In this document: in pieces, positions 47,664 through 60,685 of the stretch
How positions within the stretch are numbered: the stretch's first letter is position 1
Layout: the number at the start of each line of letters is the position of its first letter
Assembly (NCBI GenBank): GCA_027627225.1
Contig: CM051036.1
Location: 40,743,926-40,807,925 of the forward strand
Origin: Congeria kusceri
Lineage: Eukaryota > Mollusca > Bivalvia > Myida > Dreissenidae
Length of the DNA stretch: 64,000 nt
Direction of reading: 5' to 3'
The notes under the pieces: model-generated
The model's input: only the letters and a program-made list of their open reading frames with translations
Databases searched by the model: none
What the model was told of the DNA's origin: nothing
Program-made: the position numbers and the translations under genes

Positions 47664-50242
47664 TTAAACGTCTCAAGGTTATTGTAGGTAATAAATAACA
47701 TACAACATCGGGTTATAGTATGGTAATAAATCCGTGTTTCACGAGTCATTATTGGTTGTAAGAATTGACGAAAAAATATGCATAATTTATGGTTAGTATT
47801 TTGACTGTTTTTTTAAACCTAGCTTTCAGTATACCAGATTGTTGTATATGATCTACAAACAAATTACAGTACTTTATATAATGTATATACTCAGCATTTT
47901 ATTATTAAATGACGTATAAAAAATTCACAAAAATGATGACGATTGTAATTAATATGGTTAGCATTTTACTCTAAAATATTCTGGATGTTTTCGCTTTTAT
48001 AAATTTTGGATATTTTAGCAAGTTTTGGATATTTTAGTAGTTTAGTTATTTAATATTTATTGTGCTTTAAGCTCTTATGAAAACCAATATCTTGTTGTTC
48101 TGTGTTTTTATCCTTTTTTGTCTATGTTAAAATGACACAATTAATTGGAGTTGTATTTAAAACAACACTTTTAATACTTCAATTTATATTACTGAGCTTT
48201 ACATTTTCAACAATCTCATTATTGTATATCTATATTTGCCTTTTGGTTTATGATTTTCCATGGTTGATCATGTTTATTATTATAATTCTTATATTAAAAA
48301 AGTACACAAATATTGCTTCTCTGTTTTCTGTCCAATGTATAGTTAACCCTAGTTATAACGATATTTGATATATGTGAATAAATTATGTAGTTTGGAGTTA
48401 CACAACTTTTGAATATAAACTTTAACCAGAAATTCTAAGTCAAAAAGGGGGGAGTAAATCTGTCGAAATACAAAACAGAGTTATGGGGAATGTTGCCCCT
48501 GACACAGGAGTTGATGACACAGGTTAGTTCCAAGTTTCAAGTGAATAACTTATGTAGTTTTGAAGTTACAAAACTTTTGAATATAAAAAGGGGCATAACT
48601 CTGTTAAAATACAAAACAGAGTTATACTGAATGTTGCCCTTGATACTGAAGTTGATGACAAAGGTTAGTAACAAGTTTCAAGTGAATAACTTAAGTAGTT
48701 TTGAAGTTACAAAACTTTTGAATATAAACTTTAACCAGAAAATCTATGTGAAAAAGGGGCATAACTCTGTCAAAATACAAAACAGAGTTATGGGGAATGT
48801 TGCCCCTGATACTGGAGTTGATGACAAAGGTTAGTTCCAAGTTTCAAGTCAATAACTTATGTAGTTTTGAAGTTAGAAGACTTTTGAATAAAAACTTGAA
48901 CCAAATTCAGACGTGGACGCGTATGCCGACGCCGGGGGTAGTAGGAAAGCTCATCTATTCTTCGAATAGTCGAGCTAAAAATGATGTCATGAAAATCAAC
49001 AAGATGACATCACTAGACTGCATGCTTGCTTTATTCCACGGTGTTGAAATAAAACAAAGTTTATCCCATGGGGTGTTATTTTGTTAGTGCTGGCATGATG
49101 ATGAGATAAAATTCGACATCCTACATAATTTTACTGGAAACTGATTATCTTCCACTAAACTGGAATCCATTATAATTCATGCATTCAACACCAAAACTGA
49201 ATGCAGTACAACATGAAATTGCTTGCAGAAAGGGACTGTATTGTAATGGGGGTTGACTGTAGTAACAGACATGCATATTGGTTTCATGGAGTTTCTTGTG
49301 GCCTGGGCCCGTACTCACAAAGCTCCTTAGGGAAAACTTAAGATAATTTCTTAAATCCATAGAAGTCTGTAGCTGTTTTAAGTGTAGGTCTTTTGACCTT
49401 ACAATGATTTAATCTAGCAAATATTGTGTAGATGTTTAGTATTTAACCTTTTTGAAAACAAAAATCATTGAATTTCACTTTTACAATTTGATCTGAAATT
49501 TTCACTTAAGTCCAACTTAAGTTAAGATTTCCCTTAGGAGCTTTGTGAATACCGGCCCTGACAGGAAGCTATGGGACTGGGGCCCATAGCCGTAAACCCC
49601 CTAAGGAAATTTAAACTCCATGTAAAATTCACAAACTTGGTGAAAACATCTAAATCAGCTATTAGACAAAAAATTGTAAATCTGTACATCACATATTCAA
49701 AACCTGAAAATACCCGACTATCAGAGTTTTAATACTCCAGGTATTAGAACGATACTTTTCTTACACACCAGAACTTGCAATTTCCCATATTTCTTATAAA
49801 AAGTATTTGTTCCTTGTTTTGTTTACAACGACACTTGTGTCTACACTTCCCCATCATTCACCCCTACACCTCCCATGGTGATTAATTAACCTGCATTACT
49901 TATTGCCAATGCACATATATTGTTTTTGAAAACTAATCGAATATAAGGTGTGGCGCGTCAAGAGAAAACCAGTCTTAATGCATGTGCATCAAGTGTCGTC
50001 CCGGATTAGCCTGTGCAGTCAGCACAGGCTAATCCAGGACGGCACTTTCCGCGTACAGTGAATTTATGTTTAGAAGAGACTTCCTTGAAACAGAAAATAC
50101 CACAAAAGAGGAATGTGCCGTCCTGGATTAGCCTGTGCGGACTGCAGAGGCTAATCCGGGACGACACTTTACGCACATGCATTAAGTCCGGTTTTCCCAC
50201 GATGCGCCTCATATTGTTTTTGAAAACTAATCTCATATAAGG
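47664..50242 (+). repeat. Macrosatellite unit 9, class D' (2579 bases)
   Basis: The left half is as class D, but the 89-base segment is missing and the right half is as class B. Hairpin at 48948-48976, foldback at 49950-50210. Confidence 0.95.
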
Positions 50243-52840
50243 TTAAACGTCTCAAGGTTATTGTAGGTAATAAATAACATACAACATCAGGTTATAGTAT
50301 GGTAATAAATCCGTGTTTCACGAGTCATTATTGGTTGTAAGAATTGACGAAAAAATATGCATAATTTATGGTTAGTATTTTGACTGTTTTTTTAAACCTA
50401 GCTTTCAGTATACCAGATTGTTGTATATGATCTACAAACAAATTACAGTACTTTATATAATGTATATACTCAGCATTTTATTATTAAATGACGTATAAAA
50501 AATTCACAAAAATGATGACGATTGTAATTAATATGGTTAGCATTTTACTCTAAAATATTCTGGATGTTTTCGCTTTTATAAATTTTGGATATTTTAGCAA
50601 GTTTTGGATATTTTAGTAGTTTAGTTATTTAATATTTATTGTGCTTTAAGCTCTTATGAAAACCAATATCTTGTTGTTCTGTGTTTTTATCCTTTTTTTT
50701 CTATGTTAAAATGACACAATTAATTGGAGTTGTATTTAAAACAACACTTTTAATACTTCAATTTATATTACTGAGCTTTACATTTTCAACAATCTCATTA
50801 TTGTATATCTATATTTGCCTTTTGGTTTATGATTTTCCATGGTTGATAATGTTTATTATTATAATTCTTATATTAAAAAAGTACACAAAAAATATTGCTT
50901 CTCTGTTTTCTGTCCAATGTATAGTTAACCCTAGTTATAACGATATTTGATATATGTGAATAAATTATGTAGTTTGAACTTTTGAATATAAACTTTAACC
51001 AGAAATTCTAAGTCAAAAAGGGCGGAGTAAATCTGTCAAAATACAAAACAGAGTTATGGGGAATGTTGCCCCTGACACAGGAGTTGATGACACAGGTTAG
51101 TTCCAAGTTTCAAGTGAATAACTTATGTAGTTTTGAAGTTACAAAACTTTTGAATATAAACTTTAACCAAAAAATCTATGTGAAAAAGGGGCATAACTCT
51201 GTTAAAATACAAAACAGAGTTATACTGAATGTTGCCCTTGATACTGAAGTTGATAACAAAGGTTAATAACAAGTTTCAAGTGAATAACTTAAGTAGTTTT
51301 GAAGTTACAAAACTTTTGAATATAAACTTTAACCAGAAAATCTATGTGAAAAAGGGGCATAACTCTGTCAAAATACAAAACAGAGTTATGGGTAATGTTG
51401 CCCCTGATACTGGAGTTGATGACAAAGGTTAGTTCCAAGTTTCAAGTCAATAACTTATGTAGTTTTGAAGTTAGAAGACTTTTGAATAAAAACTTAAACC
51501 AAATTCAGACGTGGACGCGTATGCCGATGCTGGGGGTAGTAGGAAAGCTCATCGATTCTTCGAATAGTCGAGCTAAAAATGATGTCATGAAAATCAACAA
51601 GATGACATCACTAGACTGCATGCTTGCTTTATTCCACGGTGTTGAAATAAAACAAAGTTTATCCCATGGGGTGTTATTTTGTTAGTGCTGGCATGATGAT
51701 GAGATAAAATTCGACATCCTACATAATTTTACTGGAAACTGATTATCTTCCACTAAACTGGAATCCATTATAATTCATGCATTCAACACCAAAACTGAAT
51801 GCAGTACAACATGAAATTGCTTGCAGAAAGGGACTGTATTGTAATGGGGGTTGACTGTAGTAACAGACATGCATATTGGTTTCATGGAGTTTCTTGTGGC
51901 CTGGGCCCGTACTCACAAAGCTCCTTAGGGAAAACTTAAGATAATTTCTTAAATCCATAGAAGTCTGTAGCTGTTTTAAGTGTAGGTCTTTTGACCTTAC
52001 AATGATTTAATCTAGCAAATATTGTGTAGATTTAGTATTTAACCTTTTTGAAAACAAAAATCATTGAATTTCACTTTTACAATTTGATCTGAAATTTTCA
52101 CTTAAGTCCAACTTAAGTTAAGATTTCCCTTAGGAGCTTTGTGAATACCGGCCCTGACAGGAAGCTATGGGACTGGGGCCCATAGCCGTAAACCCCCTAA
52201 GGAAATTTAAAAACTCCATGTAAAATTTACAAACTTGGTGAAAACATCTAAATCAGCTATTAGACAAAAAATTGTAAATCTGTACATCACATATTCAAAA
52301 CCTGAAAATACCCGACTATCAGAGTTTTAATACTCCAGGTATTAGAACGATACTTTTCTTACACACCAGAACTTGCAATTTCCCGTATTTCTTATAAAAA
52401 GTATTTGTTCCTTGTTTTTTTTACAACGACACTTGTGTCTACACTTCCCCATCATTCACCCCTACACCTCCCATGGTGATTAATTAACCTGCATTACTGA
52501 TTGCCAATGCACATATATTGTTTTTGAAAACTAATCGAATATAAGGTGTGGCGCGTCGAGAGAAAACCAGTCTTAATGCATGTGCATCAAGTGTCGTCCC
52601 GGATTAGCCTGTGCAGTCAGCACAGGCTAATCCAGGACGGCACTTTCCGCGTACAGTGAATTTATGTTTAGAAGAGACTTCCTTGAAACAGAAAATACCA
52701 CAAAAGCGGAATGTGCCGTCCTGGATTAGCCTGTGCGGACTGCAGAGGCTAATCCGGGACGACACTTTACGCACATGCATTAAGTCCGGTTTTCCCACGA
52801 TGCGCCTCATATTGTTTTTGAAAACTAATCTCAAATAAGG
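50243..52840 (+). repeat. Macrosatellite unit 10, class C (2598 bases)
   Basis: Indistinguishable from unit 8 in the positions read, including the three-base insertion. Hairpin at 51546-51574, foldback at 52548-52808. Confidence 0.95.
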
Positions 52841-55419
52841 TTAAACGTCTCAAGGTTATTGTAGGTAATAAATAACATACAACATCGGGTTATAGTATGG
52901 TAATAAATCCGTGTTTCACGAGTCATTATTGGTTGTAAGAATTGACGAAAAAATATGCATAATTTATGGTTAGTATTTTGACTGTTTTTTTAAACCTAGC
53001 TTTCAGTATACCAGATTGTTGTATATGATCTACAAACAAATTACAGTACTTTATATAATGTATATACTCAGCATTTTATTATTAAATGACGTATAAAAAA
53101 TTCACAAAAATGATGACGATTGTAATTAATATGGTTAGCATTTTACTCTAAAATATTCTGGATGTTTTCGCTTTTATAAATTTTGGATATTTTAGCAAGT
53201 TTTGGATATTTTAGTAGTTTAGTTATTTAATATTTATTGTGCTTTAAGCTCTTATGAAAACCAATATCTTGTTGTTCTGTGTTTTTATCCTTTTTTGTCT
53301 ATGTTAAAATGACACAATTAATTGGAGTTGTATTTAAAACAACACTTTTAATACTTCAATTTATATTACTGAGCTTTACATTTTCAACAATCTCATTATT
53401 GTATATCTATATTTGCCTTTTGGTTTATGATTTTCCATGGTTGATCATGTTTATTATTATAATTCTTATATTAAAAAAGTACACAAATATTGCTTCTCTG
53501 TTTTCTGTCCAATGTATAGTTAACCCTAGTTATAACGATATTTGATATATGTGAATAAATTATGTAGTTTGGAGTTACACAACTTTTGAATATAAACTTT
53601 AACCAGAAATTCTAAGTCAAAAAGGGGGGAGTAAATCTGTCGAAATACAAAACAGAGTTATGGGGAATGTTGCCCCTGACACAGGAGTTGATGACACAGG
53701 TTAGTTCCAAGTTTCAAGTGAATAACTTATGTAGTTTTGAAGTTACAAAACTTTTGAATATAAAAAGGGGCATAACTCTGTTAAAATACAAAACAGAGTT
53801 ATACTGAATGTTGCCCTTGATACTGAAGTTGATGACAAAGGTTAGTAACAAGTTTCAAGTGAATAACTTAAGTAGTTTTGAAGTTACAAAACTTTTGAAT
53901 ATAAACTTTAACCAGAAAATCTATGTGAAAAAGGGGCATAACTCTGTCAAAATACAAAACAGAGTTATGGGGAATGTTGCCCCTGATACTGGAGTTGATG
54001 ACAAAGGTTAGTTCCAAGTTTCAAGTCAATAACTTATGTAGTTTTGAAGTTAGAAGACTTTTGAATAAAAACTTGAACCAAATTCAGACGTGGACGCGTA
54101 TGCCGACGCCGGGGGTAGTAGGAAAGCTCATCTATTCTTCGAATAGTCGAGCTAAAAATGATGTCATGAAAATCAACAAGATGACATCACTAGACTGCAT
54201 GCTTGCTTTATTCCACGGTGTTGAAATAAAACAAAGTTTATCCCATGGGGTGTTATTTTGTTAGTGCTGGCATGATGATGAGATAAAATTCGACATCCTA
54301 CATAATTTTACTGGAAACTGATTATCTTCCACTAAACTGGAATCCATTATAATTCATGCATTCAACACCAAAACTGAATGCAGTACAACATGAAATTGCT
54401 TGCAGAAAGGGACTGTATTGTAATGGGGGTTGACTGTAGTAACAGACATGCATATTGGTTTCATGGAGTTTCTTGTGGCCTGGGCCCGTACTCACAAAGC
54501 TCCTTAGGGAAAACTTAAGATAATTTCTTAAATCCATAGAAGTCTGTAGCTGTTTTAAGTGTAGGTCTTTTGACCTTACAATGATTTAATCTAGCAAATA
54601 TTGTGTAGATGTTTAGTATTTAACCTTTTTGAAAACAAAAATCATTGAATTTCACTTTTACAATTTGATCTGAAATTTTCACTTAAGTCCAACTTAAGTT
54701 AAGATTTCCCTTAGGAGCTTTGTGAATACCGGCCCTGACAGGAAGCTATGGGACTGGGGCCCATAGCCGTAAACCCCCTAAGGAAATTTAAACTCCATGT
54801 AAAATTCACAAACTTGGTGAAAACATCTAAATCAGCTATTAGACAAAAAATTGTAAATCTGTACATCACATATTCAAAACCTGAAAATACCCGACTATCA
54901 GAGTTTTAATACTCCAGGTATTAGAACGATACTTTTCTTACACACCAGAACTTGCAATTTCCCATATTTCTTATAAAAAGTATTTGTTCCTTGTTTTGTT
55001 TACAACGACACTTGTGTCTACACTTCCCCATCATTCACCCCTACACCTCCCATGGTGATTAATTAACCTGCATTACTTATTGCCAATGCACATATATTGT
55101 TTTTGAAAACTAATCGAATATAAGGTGTGGCGCGTCAAGAGAAAACCAGTCTTAATGCATGTGCATCAAGTGTCGTCCCGGATTAGCCTGTGCAGTCAGC
55201 ACAGGCTAATCCAGGACGGCACTTTCCGCGTACAGTGAATTTATGTTTAGAAGAGACTTCCTTGAAACAGAAAATACCACAAAAGAGGAATGTGCCGTCC
55301 TGGATTAGCCTGTGCGGACTGCAGAGGCTAATCCGGGACGACACTTTACGCACATGCATTAAGTCCGGTTTTCCCACGATGCGCCTCATATTGTTTTTGA
55401 AAACTAATCTCATATAAGG
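52841..55419 (+). repeat. Macrosatellite unit 11, class D' (2579 bases)
   Basis: Indistinguishable from unit 9 in the positions read. Hairpin at 54125-54153, foldback at 55127-55387. Confidence 0.95.
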
Positions 55420-58017
55420 TTAAACGTCTCAAGGTTATTGTAGGTAATAAATAACATACAACATCAGGTTATAGTATGGTAATAAATCCGTGTTTCACGA
55501 GTCATTATTGGTTGTAAGAATTGACGAAAAAATATGCATAATTTATGGTTAGTATTTTGACTGTTTTTTTAAACCTAGCTTTCAGTATACCAGATTGTTG
55601 TATATGATCTACAAACAAATTACAGTACTTTATATAATGTATATACTCAGCATTTTATTATTAAATGACGTATAAAAAATTCACAAAAATGATGACGATT
55701 GTAATTAATATGGTTAGCATTTTACTCTAAAATATTCTGGATGTTTTCGCTTTTATAAATTTTGGATATTTTAGCAAGTTTTGGATATTTTAGTAGTTTA
55801 GTTATTTAATATTTATTGTGCTTTAAGCTCTTATGAAAACCAATATCTTGTTGTTCTGTGTTTTTATCCTTTTTTTTCTATGTTAAAATGACACAATTAA
55901 TTGGAGTTGTATTTAAAACAACACTTTTAATACTTCAATTTATATTACTGAGCTTTACATTTTCAACAATCTCATTATTGTATATCTATATTTGCCTTTT
56001 GGTTTATGATTTTCCATGGTTGATAATGTTTATTATTATAATTCTTATATTAAAAAAGTACACAAAAAATATTGCTTCTCTGTTTTCTGTCCAATGTATA
56101 GTTAACCCTAGTTATAACGATATTTGATATATGTGAATAAATTATGTAGTTTGAACTTTTGAATATAAACTTTAACCAGAAATTCTAAGTCAAAAAGGGC
56201 GGAGTAAATCTGTCAAAATACAAAACAGAGTTATGGGGAATGTTGCCCCTGACACAGGAGTTGATGACACAGGTTAGTTCCAAGTTTCAAGTGAATAACT
56301 TATGTAGTTTTGAAGTTACAAAACTTTTGAATATAAACTTTAACCAAAAAATCTATGTGAAAAAGGGGCATAACTCTGTTAAAATACAAAACAGAGTTAT
56401 ACTGAATGTTGCCCTTGATACTGAAGTTGATAACAAAGGTTAATAACAAGTTTCAAGTGAATAACTTAAGTAGTTTTGAAGTTACAAAACTTTTGAATAT
56501 AAACTTTAACCAGAAAATCTATGTGAAAAAGGGGCATAACTCTGTCAAAATACAAAACAGAGTTATGGGTAATGTTGCCCCTGATACTGGAGTTGATGAC
56601 AAAGGTTAGTTCCAAGTTTCAAGTCAATAACTTATGTAGTTTTGAAGTTAGAAGACTTTTGAATAAAAACTTAAACCAAATTCAGACGTGGACGCGTATG
56701 CCGATGCTGGGGGTAGTAGGAAAGCTCATCGATTCTTCGAATAGTCGAGCTAAAAATGATGTCATGAAAATCAACAAGATGACATCACTAGACTGCATGC
56801 TTGCTTTATTCCACGGTGTTGAAATAAAACAAAGTTTATCCCATGGGGTGTTATTTTGTTAGTGCTGGCATGATGATGAGATAAAATTCGACATCCTACA
56901 TAATTTTACTGGAAACTGATTATCTTCCACTAAACTGGAATCCATTATAATTCATGCATTCAACACCAAAACTGAATGCAGTACAACATGAAATTGCTTG
57001 CAGAAAGGGACTGTATTGTAATGGGGGTTGACTGTAGTAACAGACATGCATATTGGTTTCATGGAGTTTCTTGTGGCCTGGGCCCGTACTCACAAAGCTC
57101 CTTAGGGAAAACTTAAGATAATTTCTTAAATCCATAGAAGTCTGTAGCTGTTTTAAGTGTAGGTCTTTTGACCTTACAATGATTTAATCTAGCAAATATT
57201 GTGTAGATTTAGTATTTAACCTTTTTGAAAACAAAAATCATTGAATTTCACTTTTACAATTTGATCTGAAATTTTCACTTAAGTCCAACTTAAGTTAAGA
57301 TTTCCCTTAGGAGCTTTGTGAATACCGGCCCTGACAGGAAGCTATGGGACTGGGGCCCATAGCCGTAAACCCCCTAAGGAAATTTAAAAACTCCATGTAA
57401 AATTTACAAACTTGGTGAAAACATCTAAATCAGCTATTAGACAAAAAATTGTAAATCTGTACATCACATATTCAAAACCTGAAAATACCCGACTATCAGA
57501 GTTTTAATACTCCAGGTATTAGAACGATACTTTTCTTACACACCAGAACTTGCAATTTCCCGTATTTCTTATAAAAAGTATTTGTTCCTTGTTTTTTTTA
57601 CAACGACACTTGTGTCTACACTTCCCCATCATTCACCCCTACACCTCCCATGGTGATTAATTAACCTGCATTACTGATTGCCAATGCACATATATTGTTT
57701 TTGAAAACTAATCGAATATAAGGTGTGGCGCGTCGAGAGAAAACCAGTCTTAATGCATGTGCATCAAGTGTCGTCCCGGATTAGCCTGTGCAGTCAGCAC
57801 AGGCTAATCCAGGACGGCACTTTCCGCGTACAGTGAATTTATGTTTAGAAGAGACTTCCTTGAAACAGAAAATACCACAAAAGCGGAATGTGCCGTCCTG
57901 GATTAGCCTGTGCGGACTGCAGAGGCTAATCCGGGACGACACTTTACGCACATGCATTAAGTCCGGTTTTCCCACGATGCGCCTCATATTGTTTTTGAAA
58001 ACTAATCTCAAATAAGG
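55420..58017 (+). repeat. Macrosatellite unit 12, class C (2598 bases)
   Basis: Third copy of the insertion-bearing class C unit. Hairpin at 56723-56751, foldback at 57725-57985. Confidence 0.95.
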
Positions 58018-60685
58018 TTAAACGTCTCAAGGTTATTGTAGGTAATAAATAACATACAACATCGGGTTATAGTATGGTAATAAATCCGTGTTTCACGAGT
58101 CATTATTGGTTGTAAGAATTGACGAAAAAATATGCATAATTTATGGTTAGTATTTTGACTGTTTTTTTAAACCTAGCTTTCAGTATACCAGATTGTTGTA
58201 TATGATCTACAAACAAATTACAGTACTTTATATAATGTATATACTCAGCATTTTATTATTAAATGACGTATAAAAAATTCACAAAAATGATGACGATTGT
58301 AATTAATATGGTTAGCATTTTACTCTAAAATATTCTGGATGTTTTCGCTTTTATAAATTTTGGATATTTTAGCAAGTTTTGGATATTTTAGTAGTTTAGT
58401 TATTTAATATTTATTGTGCTTTAAGCTCTTATGAAAACCAATATCTTGTTGTTCTGTGTTTTTATCCTTTTTTGTCTATGTTAAAATGACACAATTAATT
58501 GGAGTTGTATTTAAAACAACACTTTTAATACTTCAATTTATATTACTGAGCTTTACATTTTCAACAATCTCATTATTGTATATCTATATTTGCCTTTTGG
58601 TTTATGATTTTCCATGGTTGATCATGTTTATTATTATAATTCTTATATTAAAAAAGTACACAAATATTGCTTCTCTGTTTTCTGTCCAATGTATAGTTAA
58701 CCCTAGTTATAACGATATTTGATATATGTGAATAAATTATGTAGTTTGGAGTTACACAACTTTTGAATATAAACTTTAACCAGAAATTCTAAGTCAAAAA
58801 GGGGGGAGTAAATCTGTCGCAATACAAAACAGAGTTATGGGGAATGTTGCCCCTGACACAGGAGTTGATGACACAGGTTAGTTCCAAGTTTCAAGTGAAT
58901 AACTTATGTAGTTTTGAAGTTACAAAACTTTTGAATATAAAAAGGGGCATAACTCTGTTAAAATACAAAACAGAGTTATACTGAATGTTGCCCTTGATAC
59001 TGAAGTTGATGACAAAGGTTAGTAACAAGTTTCAAGTGAATAACTTAAGTAGTTTTGAAGTTACAAAACTTTTGAATATAAACTTTAACCAGAAAATCTA
59101 TGTGAAAAAGGGGCATAACTCTGTCAAAATACAAAACAGAGTTATGGGGAATGTTGCCCCTGATACTGGAGTTGATGACAAAGGTTAGTTCCAAGTTTCA
59201 AGTCAATAACTTATGTAGTTTTGAAGTTAGAAGACTTTTGAATAAAAACTTGAACCAAATTCAGACGTGGACGCGTATGCCGACGCCGGGGGTAGTAGGA
59301 AAGCTCATCTATTCTTCGAATAGTCGAGCTAAAAATGATGTCATGAAAATCAACAAGATGACATCACTAGACTGCATGCTTGCTTTATTCCACGGTGTTG
59401 AAATAAAACAAAGTTTATCCCATGGGGTGTTATTTTGTTAGTGCTGGCATGATGATGAGATAAAATTCGACATCCTACATAATTTTACTGGAAACTGATT
59501 ATCTTCCACTAAACTGGAATCCATTATAATTCATGCATTCAACACCAAAACTGAATGCAGTACAACATGAAATTGCTTGCAGAAAGGGACTGTATTGTAA
59601 TGGGGGTTGACTGTAGTAACAGACATGCATATTGGTTTCATGGAGTTTCTTGTGGCCTGGGCCCGTACTCACAAAGCTCCTTAGGGAAAACTTAAGATAA
59701 TTTCTTAAATCCATAGAAGTCTGTAGCTGTTTTAAGTGTAGGTCTTTTGACCTTACAATGATTTAATCTAGCAAATATTGTGTAGATGTTTAGTATTTAA
59801 CCTTTTTGAAAACAAAAATCATTGAATTTCACTTTTACAATTTGATCTGAAATTTTCACTTAAGTCCAACTTAAGTTAAGATTTCCCTTAGGAGCTTTGT
59901 GAATACCGGCCCTGACAGGAAGCTATGGGACTGGGGCCCATAGCCGTAAACCCCCTAAGGAAATTTAAACTCCATGTAAAATTCACAAACTTGGTGAAAA
60001 CATCTAACTCAGCTATTAGACAAAAAATTGTAAATCTGTACATCACATATTCAAAACCTGAAAATACTGTTTAGTAAATGATTTTCATGCAATTACTTGG
60101 TTAATAATAAACAAGACGTTTTTACTAAGGGGCTCTTTAAACACAGCCCCCTGGACCCGACTATCAGAGTTTTAATACTCCAGGTATTAGAACGATACTT
60201 TTCTTACACACCAGAACTTGCAATTTCCCGTATTTCTTGTAAAAAGTATTTGTTCCTTGTTTTTTTTACAACGACACTTGTGTCTACACTTCCCCATCAT
60301 TCACCCCTACACCTCCCATGGTGATTAATTAACCTGCATTACTTATTGCCAATGCACATATATTGTTTTTGAAAACTAATCGAATATAAGGTGTGGCGCG
60401 TCGAGAGAAAACCAGTCTTAATGCATGTGCATCAAGTGTCGTCCCGGATTAGCCTGTGCAGTCAGCACAGGCTAATCCAGGACGGCACTTTCCGCGTACA
60501 GTGAATTTATGTTTAGAAGAGACTTCCTTGAAACAGAAAATACCACAAAAGCGGAATGTGCCGTCCTGGATTAGCCTGTGCGGACTGCACAGGCTAATCC
60601 AGGATGACACTTTACGCACATGCATTAAGTCCGGTTTTCCCACGATGCGCCTCATATTGTTTTTGAAAACTAATCTCATATAAGG
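58018..60685 (+). repeat. Macrosatellite unit 13, class D (2668 bases)
   Basis: Keeps the 89-base segment like unit 5. It has GTCGCAATAC near 58817, where the other D units have GTCGAAATAC. Its foldback (60393-60653) mixes marks of both foldback variants: an intact GCACAGG as in class A and CACAAAAGCGG as in class C. Hairpin at 59302-59330. Confidence 0.95.
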
